Assembly (NCBI GenBank): GCA_016874735.1
Contig: VGTI01000029.1
Coordinates: 1-49,829 of the forward strand
DNA from: Deltaproteobacteria bacterium
Lineage (GTDB): Bacteria; Bdellovibrionota_B; Oligoflexia; Oligoflexales; CAIYRB01
DNA: 49,829 nt
Direction: 5' to 3'
The position numbers were made by a program, and so were the translations under genes. How positions within the stretch are numbered: position 1 is the first letter of the stretch; every line of letters starts with the position of its first letter. Below the pieces are notes generated by a model. That model saw nothing but the letters and a program-made list of their open reading frames with translations. It had not been told where the DNA came from and did no database searches. This document shows, piece by piece, positions 26,293 to 34,212 of the stretch.

Positions 26293-27027
26293 ATGACTAC
26301 GACGCCCAACAGCCACCGCGCCGGCGCCAGCTTTAACTTTGCCCCAGGCCAGGTACTCGCCCGCAAGTACCAGGTCGTGAGCCGCGTCAGCGCCCGGGCC
26401 AGCGGTGAACTCTACCTACTGAGCGAGCAGGCCACCGGTATCGAGCGCACCGCCAAGTTTTTCTCCCCAGCGCTAGATCCCAAAAATCGCATCGCTGGGG
26501 CCTGCGCGATGAAAATGCACCGCCTCCGCCAATGTGACATTCAGTTTCAGTACCGCACCCAGGAAACCATCTCCGTGGATGGGCGGGATGTGACATTTTT
26601 GGTATCGGATTATTTTCGTGGTGAAGAACTGCCCCGCTTTGTCGCCAGACAACCCGGTGGGCGGCTTTCTGCTTTTGAGGGGCTACATCTCTTGCATGCC
26701 CTCGCTCTCGGGGTCGAGCAGGTCCACAACCTCGGTGAGGCCCATGGCGATGTGGCCCCCGACAACGTTCTGGTGCGTCGGCGCGGCCTTGGCTTTCAGG
26801 CTAAGCTCATCGATCTCAAGCCAGGATTGCAGACCAAGACAGACGATTTAGCCGAAGACGTCGAAGCACTTCTTGCCATCTTTCAAAACATCATCGGCGG
26901 TAACAAGGCCTTTATTACCCTACCCAACGCCGTGAGGACTCTCTGCCAGCCGCGCCGCAAGGGTGCCCACCGTTTCCGCCATGCTGCAGACTTACGCCTC
27001 CATTTGGAAAATCTACCATGGACCTGA
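26293..27027 (+). CDS. Atypical Ser/Thr kinase-like protein
   Basis: 244-residue kinase-fold protein. The ATP-binding loop is degenerate: SRVSARASGELYLL lacks most of the glycines. A Lys in RTAKFF could be the VAIK lysine. The catalytic loop reads HGDVAPDNVLV, keeping the Asp and Asn, and the DFG position reads DLK, keeping the metal-binding Asp. So it may be a weakly active or atypical kinase rather than a dead one. There is no membrane segment. It overlaps the PP2C gene by 10 bases, indicating a coupled kinase/phosphatase pair. The ATG has AGGGGA about nine bases upstream. Confidence 0.75.
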   Translation: MTTTPNSHRAGASFNFAPGQVLARKYQVVSRVSARASGELYLLSEQATGIERTAKFFSPALDPKNRIAGACAMKMHRLRQCDIQFQYRTQETISVDGRDVTFLVSDYFRGEELPRFVARQPGGRLSAFEGLHLLHALALGVEQVHNLGEAHGDVAPDNVLVRRRGLGFQAKLIDLKPGLQTKTDDLAEDVEALLAIFQNIIGGNKAFITLPNAVRTLCQPRRKGAHRFRHAADLRLHLENLPWT

Positions 27028-27872
27028 AGTCACAGGTATACACTGGCACCGACTGCACCGAGGCCCAGCTCCACCCCTTGGGGCCAGGTTTAGCGGCGGT
27101 ATTTACGCAAAGGGCGCCCGACTCTACCGAGGTCAACGAAGACAGCTGCGCCATCATCCCCTACTCCGAGGATACGGGGGTACTCGTGGTGGCAGACGGT
27201 GCGGGGGGGCTCCCCGATGGCGCTCAGGCGTCGCAGATCACCGTCCAAACCATCCGCGCCACACTACGAGCAGCAAGTAAGAAAAACCTGGAGCTAAGGA
27301 CGGCGATTCTGGACGCCATTGAAAAGGCCAACCGCGAGGTGCAAAAGCTCGGACTTGGTGCCGCGACAACCCTGGCCATTGCTGAGATTCAGGGCAAAAG
27401 GCTGCGCACCTATCATGTCGGCGACTCACAAATCATGGTGATCGGCCATACAGGTAAAATAAAGCTAAAGACCATGTCGCATTCGCCGGTCGGTTACGGC
27501 GTTGAGGCCGGATTTATCGAAGAACAAGACGCTATCATGCACGAGGAGCTGCATCTAGTTTCCAACCTGATCGGCTTTGATGCGATGCATATCGAAATCG
27601 GCACGGCTATCGATTTGTCGCCCAAAGACACCGTGATCATCGCCAGCGACGGACTTTTTGATAATTTGCGCAGCGAGGAGATCGCCGACAGCTGCCGCAG
27701 CAGCCAGCTCTTGGCGGTGAATCGCAAGCTTGTCGATGCTTGCCATGCCCGCATGACCAGCGCCGAGGACGGCGAACCATCCAAGCCCGATGACCTGACG
27801 ATCATCACTTACCGGCGCAGCTCCGTCGACAGCGCGACCAACTCTGATGCTGCCAGTTCAGCCGCCGACTGA
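27018..27872 (+). CDS. PP2C-type protein phosphatase
   Basis: 284-residue PP2C-fold phosphatase, cytoplasmic. Motifs: VNEDSCAII (first metal Asp), VVADGAGGLPDG, AATTLAIAEI, YHVGDSQIMVI, MSHSPVGYGVEAG, VIIASDGLFDNL and KPDDLTIITYRR; the metal ligands are kept, so it should be active. The spacing and sequence differ from the phosphatase at 5453-6181, so they are not recent duplicates. Its first ten bases overlap the atypical kinase gene. Its last 64 bases overlap the convergent threonine aldolase gene, which encodes a Ser/Asp/Ala-rich tail here. Confidence 0.88.
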   Translation: MDLKSQVYTGTDCTEAQLHPLGPGLAAVFTQRAPDSTEVNEDSCAIIPYSEDTGVLVVADGAGGLPDGAQASQITVQTIRATLRAASKKNLELRTAILDAIEKANREVQKLGLGAATTLAIAEIQGKRLRTYHVGDSQIMVIGHTGKIKLKTMSHSPVGYGVEAGFIEEQDAIMHEELHLVSNLIGFDAMHIEIGTAIDLSPKDTVIIASDGLFDNLRSEEIADSCRSSQLLAVNRKLVDACHARMTSAEDGEPSKPDDLTIITYRRSSVDSATNSDAASSAAD

Positions 27873-28855
27873 TCGACTCCGAGATAGAAAACGGCCCGCA
27901 ACCAGCCACCACCCATAGCGATCATGCGGACCCCGCGTTTGGCTAACGCCCGCTCGTGATCCAGTGCGGAGCCTTGAGTCAACCGGACATAGACCATGTT
28001 AGTCCCTGGGTCGGGGTACATCACCTCGAGCGGACAACCATTGCCAACAGCTTCACGCAGGATAGCAGCCATGCGGGCGGCAGCTCTATGATCCGCAGCA
28101 AGCCGTGAGCGATGATGTGCGAGGGCATATAGTCCGGCAGCCGCAAGATAACCGCCTTGGCGCATACCGCCGCCGGCGCGTTTGCGCAATTTGCGGGCAC
28201 GCACCATGTGGGTCGCGCTGCCGACCAGCACGGAGCCTACGGGCGCACCCAAACCTTTGGACAAACAAACAGCCACCGTATCGCAGTGCGCCACCAGCTG
28301 AGCCTCACTGGTGCCCAGAGCGACCGCAGCATTCCAAAGCCGCGCCCCGTCACAGTGGACAGCCAGACCTAAGCTCTTGGCTGTGGTGCCAATACGCTCC
28401 ATGGCTGCAAGGCTCAGGACCCGCCCGCCTCCGACGTTATGGGTGTTCTCGACCACAAGTAGCGCAGTGGCCGAGGTATGCAGAGACTCCGGCCTAAAGT
28501 TTGCTATCAGTACATCATCGGCCAGGGCTGCGGCCCGCGGCACACATTCGATCTGGACACCAGCCAAAGCGGCAGCAGCGCCAGCCTCAAAACGCAAAAT
28601 ATGGGCGCCCTCTTCGGCGATTACGGTATCGCCAGGACGCGTGTGCAGCTGGATGGCGATCTGGTTGGCCATGGTTCCCGACGGAACAAACATCGCCGCC
28701 TCTTTGCCGAGGATGCGCGCCGTCTCGGCCTCGAGCCTAGCCACTGTGGGGTCCTCACCAAAGACATCGTCACCGACCTCTGCTGCCATCATGACAGCAA
28801 GCATGGCATCGGTCGGCTTCGTAAGCGTGTCGGACCTCAGATCGGCGCGCGTCAT
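27809..28855 (-). CDS. ltaE: Low-specificity L-threonine aldolase
   Basis: PLP enzyme cleaving L-threonine or allo-threonine to glycine and acetaldehyde. Motifs: RSDTLTKPTDAML at the start, VGDDVFGEDPTVARLE, FVPSGTMANQIA, HCDGARLWNAAV, and CLSKGLGAPVGSVL with the PLP lysine. 348 residues, full length. The ATG overlaps the upstream membrane-protein stop by four bases. The 3' end overlaps the PP2C gene by 64 bases on the other strand. Stereochemical preference at the beta-carbon is not readable from sequence. Confidence 0.92.
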   Translation of the reverse strand: MTRADLRSDTLTKPTDAMLAVMMAAEVGDDVFGEDPTVARLEAETARILGKEAAMFVPSGTMANQIAIQLHTRPGDTVIAEEGAHILRFEAGAAAALAGVQIECVPRAAALADDVLIANFRPESLHTSATALLVVENTHNVGGGRVLSLAAMERIGTTAKSLGLAVHCDGARLWNAAVALGTSEAQLVAHCDTVAVCLSKGLGAPVGSVLVGSATHMVRARKLRKRAGGGMRQGGYLAAAGLYALAHHRSRLAADHRAAARMAAILREAVGNGCPLEVMYPDPGTNMVYVRLTQGSALDHERALAKRGVRMIAMGGGWLRAVFYLGVDQSAAELAASELVALSTELRR

Positions 28856-29613
28856 GGGGTTGGGTGCTCCTGGCGCGGGAACGGTATCACTTTGGCTTCA
28901 ACCTCCGCCTTTGATGGCTGCGGATGAGCTCCAGGCGCCGTTGACGGCGGCGGACCGCGTTTGACCGGTCCTCCCGGTCCACGCGTCGCACCCTGGCGGC
29001 GCGACGAGACCGGAGACTGCGGGCGCGGCGGCGACGGACTTGCCGGCGCCGGGGGAGCGGGCTGATTGGACTTCACAAACATTGTCGCTAGGCCCTGTCC
29101 GTCCAGTAAGCGGCCGGCCGCTAACCCGGCGCGCACGAGATGCGCCGTTTTGGCATCAAGCTCGGCCAAGCCCGGCAGGCGATCGATGGACATACTCTTT
29201 TTAGCGCGGATCACCACCAACATCGCATCATCGATGTGTCCCGCGTGCAGATAGGCTCGGGTAAGCACCGTGTAAAAGTCCTCGAGCACACGACGACGTA
29301 CGCGTGAATTAGGGCGCTCGCGCGTATAATCCTCGGTCGCACCCACCAGGCCCTCGAGCTGTGCAATGGCGGAATCAAAATGTCCGAGACGCCAATCGAT
29401 GGCAGCGCGAATCGACCGCGCCATGAGTCCCTGAGGCACGAGCACCCACATGTACCATACGGCTCTCTCGATCACGATGGGGCCACGCAGCACACCGAGT
29501 GGCCCAAGAATGAGTCCATAAATCGCAAGTAATACTGCGCCGAGGATGTCGACTGCCATAGCAATCGGATTTGTCCCGCGAGTGGCCCTAGGCGTCGCCC
29601 GGGTGTGCGCCAT
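28852..29613 (-). CDS. Small membrane protein with TPR-like region and Pro-rich tail
   Basis: 253 residues, no named family. One or two N-terminal hydrophobic segments (AVDILGAVLLAIYGLILGPLG) are followed by a helical TPR-like region (GHFDSAIAQLEGLVGATEDY, then VLTRAYLHAGHIDDAMLVV). A Pro/Arg/Gly-rich tail of about 75 residues follows. I choose ATG 29613, which has GGAGAG eight bases upstream; the longer reading from 29691 has no ribosome site and adds 26 residues of unclear value. Overlaps the threonine aldolase by four bases. A protein-scaffold role is possible but not shown. Confidence 0.6.
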   Translation of the reverse strand: MAHTRATPRATRGTNPIAMAVDILGAVLLAIYGLILGPLGVLRGPIVIERAVWYMWVLVPQGLMARSIRAAIDWRLGHFDSAIAQLEGLVGATEDYTRERPNSRVRRRVLEDFYTVLTRAYLHAGHIDDAMLVVIRAKKSMSIDRLPGLAELDAKTAHLVRAGLAAGRLLDGQGLATMFVKSNQPAPPAPASPSPPRPQSPVSSRRQGATRGPGGPVKRGPPPSTAPGAHPQPSKAEVEAKVIPFPRQEHPTP

Positions 29614-29700
29614 AACTTGCTCTCCAAAAGCTCGAATACGTTCAGTTGGGGGGAACACTGCTGCGACGAGCATAGACGTGACCCGTGTCATACCCCACGC

Positions 29701-29714
29701 TGTGACGCGTCACA
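29701..29714. promoter_or_regulatory. 14-base perfect palindrome
   Basis: TGTGACGCGTCACA is its own reverse complement and lies 88 bases upstream of the membrane-protein start, in the promoter region of the aldolase unit. The half-sites match CRP/FNR-family half-sites but are separated by four bases rather than the six usual for CRP. A dimeric repressor or activator site is likely; the protein is unknown. Confidence 0.4.
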
Positions 29715-29826
29715 ACCAGGGACTTCGCTTGGTTCACGTTCTTGATCGCACTGCTTGCTAATAAAGATGCGAATCAGCCTGTTTACAAGCCACAGGGCGT
29801 AAAAAAAATGTAAAATGCAGGTGTTC

Positions 29827-30864
29827 CTATACCACCAAAGGGGCCTGATCCGGGCGTCCCATCGCCACCAAGAATGGCTCCGCCGCCTGGCGGCGCGTAA
29901 AATCACCTTTATTTTCAAGACCAAGCCACCGATTTTCGATCAGTATCTGACCGATAGCACCGCCAGATGTGGCGCCAGGACCGAGCAAGATCAGGTAATC
30001 AGGGGCAAATTCTTTAAGTGCGACAGACACTGCACGGCTGAAATCATAGGTTGCATACACCTGATGGCCGAGTGTGTACGCGCGTAATTCACGAGGATCT
30101 GTGCTGTATGGCTGCCAAATGTGACCACGACCGTCGATCAGCGGCAACTTAGGAGCCTGAAATATATCCGTGCCAAATGTGGCAAAGGCGCGTTCAGAGA
30201 TGCCGTTCAAAAGGGGCGTGTGAAAGGCCGCGTGATTCACAAGGACAAACGGGTATTTGTTGTCGTCCACTGGTGGAAGCGCTTTCATCAGAAGCTGCAG
30301 CGCTGGTTCGTTGCCACCGATGATGGCGTAACCACCAAAGTGTATGCTGGGATGCGCCTCACACCCTGGCGTCGCCTGAACATCGGCCAAGGCCTTGGCG
30401 AGCGAGGCGGCACGCTCTGGGGCATAACGCCAATCCTCGTCGACCACAGGGTAAATCAGCTGCCCACCAATGATACCGCCGCGCATCATGCTGCCCATGC
30501 CGTGGATCAGGGAGAACGCACCGGCCTCGTCGAGAGATCCTCCAAGGGCCAGGGTCGTGTACCACCCCATCGAGTTACCCGTGACGGCAACGATCTCAAT
30601 CTTGTCTTGGCTAATGGCCATAAAGTCAGCCGCCGAGCAGGCATAAATCAGGGTCGAAGCGTATTCGCCAGGCGTATGCGTCTTTAGACTAAAGGTCTTG
30701 GCACCATCAAGAGCACTGACCGTGGGCTCGCCCAAAGCCGCGAGCCGCGAGTCTAGCCGACTAAGAAAATTGTCTACCCGCGGACGGTGGCGGTTCAGAT
30801 AACCGAGCTCGGTCTTGGTGTAAGTGCCTCGTCCTGGGCATATGACTACTGCAGTTTTACGCAT
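29827..30864 (-). CDS. FabD-like acyltransferase family protein
   Basis: 345-residue protein with the malonyl-CoA:ACP transacylase fold. The nucleophile motif is VTGNSMGWY (GxSxG, Ser near residue 97) and a His in HAAFHTPLL matches the second catalytic residue. The Arg that holds the malonyl carboxylate in FabD (RGxxM) is replaced: the matching stretch reads IHGMGSMM. A different acyl donor is therefore possible. The start is uncertain: ATG 30864 gives a clean fold start, but the ribosome site is weak; TTG 30885 would add seven residues. It follows the E1 gene by about 47 bases. Confidence 0.75.
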   Translation of the reverse strand: MRKTAVVICPGRGTYTKTELGYLNRHRPRVDNFLSRLDSRLAALGEPTVSALDGAKTFSLKTHTPGEYASTLIYACSAADFMAISQDKIEIVAVTGNSMGWYTTLALGGSLDEAGAFSLIHGMGSMMRGGIIGGQLIYPVVDEDWRYAPERAASLAKALADVQATPGCEAHPSIHFGGYAIIGGNEPALQLLMKALPPVDDNKYPFVLVNHAAFHTPLLNGISERAFATFGTDIFQAPKLPLIDGRGHIWQPYSTDPRELRAYTLGHQVYATYDFSRAVSVALKEFAPDYLILLGPGATSGGAIGQILIENRWLGLENKGDFTRRQAAEPFLVAMGRPDQAPLVV

Positions 30865-30911
30865 ATGTTTTGGTCCGTTTCGCAAGTTTTAGGACTAAGG
30901 AGCACGCAGTT

Positions 30912-33116
30912 CTAAGCGGAAATCTCCAAAGCAGCCGCCACGATGGCCTCCTTGCTCGGCAGTAGCACCGTCGCCGCGCGGCCGAGTGGGATGAAACAGT
31001 CTTCCGCCGTGACGCGGCGGATCCGCGGCAGCTTCTTCATGTGCTCCACGAGCAGCGTCACCAGAGCTTCGCTTTGGGAACCGGTGCGCCGGCATTCGTC
31101 CACGATCAAGACGGCTTTGACATCTTCCACCGCTGCGGCAATGGCCTCAGCATTGAGCGGAGCTAGCCACCTCAGGTCAATAATCTTAGCCTTGAGCTTA
31201 TGTTTAGTCTCGAGCTCGTGCACGGCCTGGCGCGATAGATAGGTACCGTTGCCGTAGGTGATGATGGCTAGTTTTTTGCTCTCGCCGTAGACACCAAATT
31301 CACCGACTGGGATCTCACGCTCAGGCTCCGGATAGCGCGCCAACCAGCCGCCATCATTTGCGGTGACGAGGTCCTTGGTCATGTAGAGCGCAATGGGCTC
31401 GACGAAGACCACCACACGTTGCTCCAAGTAGGCCGCCCTGACGGCACTACGCAGCATCATCGCGGCATCATCTGGAGTCGCAGGACAGGCTATGATGACG
31501 CCCGGCAGGTCGCGGAACACAGCCAGCGAATTATCGTTGTGGAAGTGACCACCAAAGCCTTTCTGATAAGCCAGACCCGCCACCCGGACGACCATGGGGT
31601 TGGTGAAGCGCCCCTCGGAGAAAAAGGACAAAGTCGAGGCCTCGCCGCGTAGCTGATCCTCAGCATTGTGCACGTAGGCCAGGAACTGAATCTCCGGTAT
31701 GGGCAAAAATCCATTGTGCGCCATGCCGATGGCAGTACCCAGGATACTCGTCTCGTCGAGTAGCGAGTTGAACACCCGGCGCGGGCCAAACTTCTGATGG
31801 AGACCGTTGGTGACATTGTAAACGCCGCCCTTTTGCGCGACGTCTTCGCCAAAAACCACAGTATTTTTATAGCGCAACAAAACATCCGCCAGAGCCCAGT
31901 TAAGGAGCTTGGCCATATGCTGCGGCTTATCCATGTAACGCCAATCGCTGCCAAATAGCTTTTGCCGCTCAGCCTCAGTCGGTAGCGGTGGCAGCGCCTC
32001 CTGACGTACTGGCGGGATGACGCTGGCCATCACCTCGGGCGAGGTGAGCAGTTTGGGCCGCACGATAGCATGCTCGGCCGCGCGATTGACGCGAGCGCGT
32101 ACCGATTCATAAAGATGCAGCACTTCGTCCGCACTGAGTACACCCTCGCGGATCAGCAGACTCGCTGAGTGCAGCAAGGGATCATCGCTCTCAGCCCGCT
32201 CTATCTGCGCGTTGCTAAGGTACTGCTGCTCCATATCCGATCCAGCATGGCCGAGGAGCCGCACCGTTTGCATATGAAGGAACGCAGGCCGCCGTGTGCG
32301 CCGCGTATAGTCCACCACGGCCATGGCGGCTTCGTAGGTCGATGCCAGATCGCGGCCGTCGCACTGCACATAGCGCATGGCTGGTTTGCTAGCTGCCACA
32401 GTCGAGAGCCAGCCCCCAGGTGTCGCCACCGATATGCCGATGCCGTTGTCCTCGCAAATAAACACGATCGGTACCGGCACGTTCTGGTAGGCTGCCCACG
32501 AGGCCGCGTTAAAAGCGCTGAGCGCCGTCGCATGATTATGCGAGGCATCGCCAAAGTTGCAGAGCACGACGGCGTCGTGCGGCACCGTGCTCTCAAGTCC
32601 TAAGTCTTGCGCCCGGCGAATCGACAGCGCCATGCCCACTGCCTTGGGCAAGTGCGAAGCGATGGTGCTAGTCTGCGGCGGTACTAAGAGTGGCAGACTG
32701 CCAAATACTTTATGCCGCCCACCCGAGATCGGATCCTCGGCCGAGGCGGCGAGCGAGAGCAGCATGTCCCAAATCGGCGTCGAGCCGGCGAGCTGCTTTT
32801 GCCGCTGAAGAAATAGAGCGCCGCTGCGGTAGTGCAGGAACGCCATGTCGGTCAGCTTGAAGGTCATGCCAAAAACGGCGTTACCCTCGTGTCCCGAGCT
32901 ACCAATCGTATAAAAGCTTTCGCCGCGGGTCTTCAGCAGGCGCGCCGTCAGGTCGAGATGACGACTCATCACCTGCGATTCGAAAAGGTCGCAAGCCGCC
33001 GTCGGCGATAGGCCTGCAGCTGCGAGGCTGAGTCCCGTGCGCGACTCGGGCAAGGTGCCAGCGCGGACACATTTACTGAAGTTTATATCGACGATGTCGG
33101 CACGATTAGTGCTCAT
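30912..33116 (-). CDS. Fused alpha/beta E1 of 2-oxoacid dehydrogenase
   Basis: Thiamine-diphosphate enzyme in which the alpha and beta E1 subunits are one 734-residue chain, as in some branched-chain 2-oxoacid dehydrogenases. Alpha half: TIGSSGHEGNAVFG, CNFGDASHNHATALSAFN and CEDNGIGISVA (cofactor motif). Beta half from about residue 400: VFGEDVAQKGGVYNVTNGL, FNSLLDETSILGTAIGMA and VDECRRTGSQSEAL. No E2 or E3 gene is nearby. Its ATG overlaps the lpxD stop as ATGA, so translation is coupled to a lipid A gene. Branched-chain substrate is the most likely reading but not proven. Confidence 0.9.
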   Translation of the reverse strand: MSTNRADIVDINFSKCVRAGTLPESRTGLSLAAAGLSPTAACDLFESQVMSRHLDLTARLLKTRGESFYTIGSSGHEGNAVFGMTFKLTDMAFLHYRSGALFLQRQKQLAGSTPIWDMLLSLAASAEDPISGGRHKVFGSLPLLVPPQTSTIASHLPKAVGMALSIRRAQDLGLESTVPHDAVVLCNFGDASHNHATALSAFNAASWAAYQNVPVPIVFICEDNGIGISVATPGGWLSTVAASKPAMRYVQCDGRDLASTYEAAMAVVDYTRRTRRPAFLHMQTVRLLGHAGSDMEQQYLSNAQIERAESDDPLLHSASLLIREGVLSADEVLHLYESVRARVNRAAEHAIVRPKLLTSPEVMASVIPPVRQEALPPLPTEAERQKLFGSDWRYMDKPQHMAKLLNWALADVLLRYKNTVVFGEDVAQKGGVYNVTNGLHQKFGPRRVFNSLLDETSILGTAIGMAHNGFLPIPEIQFLAYVHNAEDQLRGEASTLSFFSEGRFTNPMVVRVAGLAYQKGFGGHFHNDNSLAVFRDLPGVIIACPATPDDAAMMLRSAVRAAYLEQRVVVFVEPIALYMTKDLVTANDGGWLARYPEPEREIPVGEFGVYGESKKLAIITYGNGTYLSRQAVHELETKHKLKAKIIDLRWLAPLNAEAIAAAVEDVKAVLIVDECRRTGSQSEALVTLLVEHMKKLPRIRRVTAEDCFIPLGRAATVLLPSKEAIVAAALEISA

Positions 33117-34159
33117 GGCGCCTCGTTGGCTTTAGTCATTGCTGCAATGGTGGCTTCCAAGCTCTTTATTCTATCCTCCAACGAGGTGAATCGGCGAGCG
33201 CGGGCAATTTGTCGTCGCCACTCACCAGCAGGTTGGGCAGGAAAGCCGATGTAAACCCCTTCTTCATCGAGATCCTTGGTCACACCCGAGCAGGCTCCGA
33301 CCTGGACTTTGTCAGCCAGCCGGACCTTGTTGGTGACACCGGTATGGCCACCGATGACCACCCAGTTGCCGAGGTGCGCAGATCCGGCCAGGGCCGCATA
33401 AGCGCACATAATGCAATGCTCGCCTGTTGAGGTCCCGTGCGCCATATGGGTGTGATCATCCATCTTGGTCCCGCGCCCGACGACCGTGTGCTCGAGAGCA
33501 CCGCGGTCGACCGTCGACAAGGCACCAATCTCAACATCGTCATTGATGATGACGCCACCAATCTGCGGAATCTTGGCGTGACCGTCTGCACCAGGAGCGA
33601 AGCCAAAACCATCAGCACCGATCACCGTGCCGGCATGAATCAGAACGCGTTTACCGATTTGTACGTCGGCCTCGATCACGGCATTGGCCTTGACCACCGT
33701 GTCCTCGCCGATCACAACCCGCTCGCCAACATAGACCCCAGGGTAGAGCACCACGCGCGGCCCAATCTTGGTACCGGCGGCGACGTAGGCAAAGGGGTAA
33801 ACCGTAGCGGTGGCGTCGATCTCAGCTGCGGGATCAATATGCGCCGTCGGCGCGCGTCCCGGCGTTTCTTTCTTGGGGGGATAAAACACCTGGGCCGTGC
33901 GAGCGAACGCCCAGTAGGGATTCTTGTGTACCAGCTGCGCTCCTTTGACCTCGGGCCGCGCCTTGCCGACGATCACGGCGCTTGCCGCAGTGCTACCGAG
34001 ATACTGGGCGAAGTCTTCGCTGGCGATGAAGGTCACACTGCCCGGCCGCGCCGTCGCAATGGGTTCAACACCACGGACCTCGAGATCCCAACCCCCCGCC
34101 GTCGCCGGTGGAGGAATTAGTTCTGCGCCTAAATATTTAGCCAACTCACTGAGCAGCAT
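33113..34159 (-). CDS. lpxD: UDP-3-O-acylglucosamine N-acyltransferase
   Basis: Third step of lipid A synthesis: adds the N-linked 3-hydroxyacyl chain to UDP-3-O-acylglucosamine. The N-terminal uridine-binding domain is followed by a left-handed beta-helix with hexapeptide repeats (IDPAAEIDATATV, IGPRVVLYPGVYVGERVVIG), then IHAGTVIGADGFGFAP and MDDHTHMAHG with the catalytic His region, and a C-terminal helix. 348 residues. GGGAGG lies five bases before the ATG. It overlaps the E1 gene by four bases and follows purB by 53 bases. Confidence 0.95.
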   Translation of the reverse strand: MLLSELAKYLGAELIPPPATAGGWDLEVRGVEPIATARPGSVTFIASEDFAQYLGSTAASAVIVGKARPEVKGAQLVHKNPYWAFARTAQVFYPPKKETPGRAPTAHIDPAAEIDATATVYPFAYVAAGTKIGPRVVLYPGVYVGERVVIGEDTVVKANAVIEADVQIGKRVLIHAGTVIGADGFGFAPGADGHAKIPQIGGVIINDDVEIGALSTVDRGALEHTVVGRGTKMDDHTHMAHGTSTGEHCIMCAYAALAGSAHLGNWVVIGGHTGVTNKVRLADKVQVGACSGVTKDLDEEGVYIGFPAQPAGEWRRQIARARRFTSLEDRIKSLEATIAAMTKANEAP

Positions 34160-34181
34160 GCCGCCTCCCGCGCTGTCTTAG

Positions 34182-34203
34182 CCTGATGTCCAAGCCTGAT
34201 GTC
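34182..34203. repeat. Short tandem repeat between purB and lpxD
   Basis: Two copies of a ten-base unit (GCCTGATGTC) lie three bases apart in the 53-base purB-lpxD spacer. A local slippage duplication is the simplest explanation. Confidence 0.4.
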
Positions 34204-34212
34204 GTAACGTGG

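Noticed and set aside
25700-26296. 198-residue ORF opposite the gap gene
   Set aside because: Shadow of a highly conserved gene on the other strand; low-complexity composition.
26293-27027. Calling the kinase-like gene a dead pseudokinase
   Set aside because: The catalytic Asp and Asn and the metal Asp are present, so loss of activity is not shown.
28311-28964. 217-residue ORF opposite threonine aldolase
   Set aside because: Shadow ORF; Ala/Ser/Arg-rich antisense product of the aldolase gene.
29701-29714. Classical CRP site
   Set aside because: Half-sites match but the spacer is four bases, not six.
33437-34120. 227-residue ORF opposite lpxD
   Set aside because: Shadow of the lpxD repeats; no domain or start signal.
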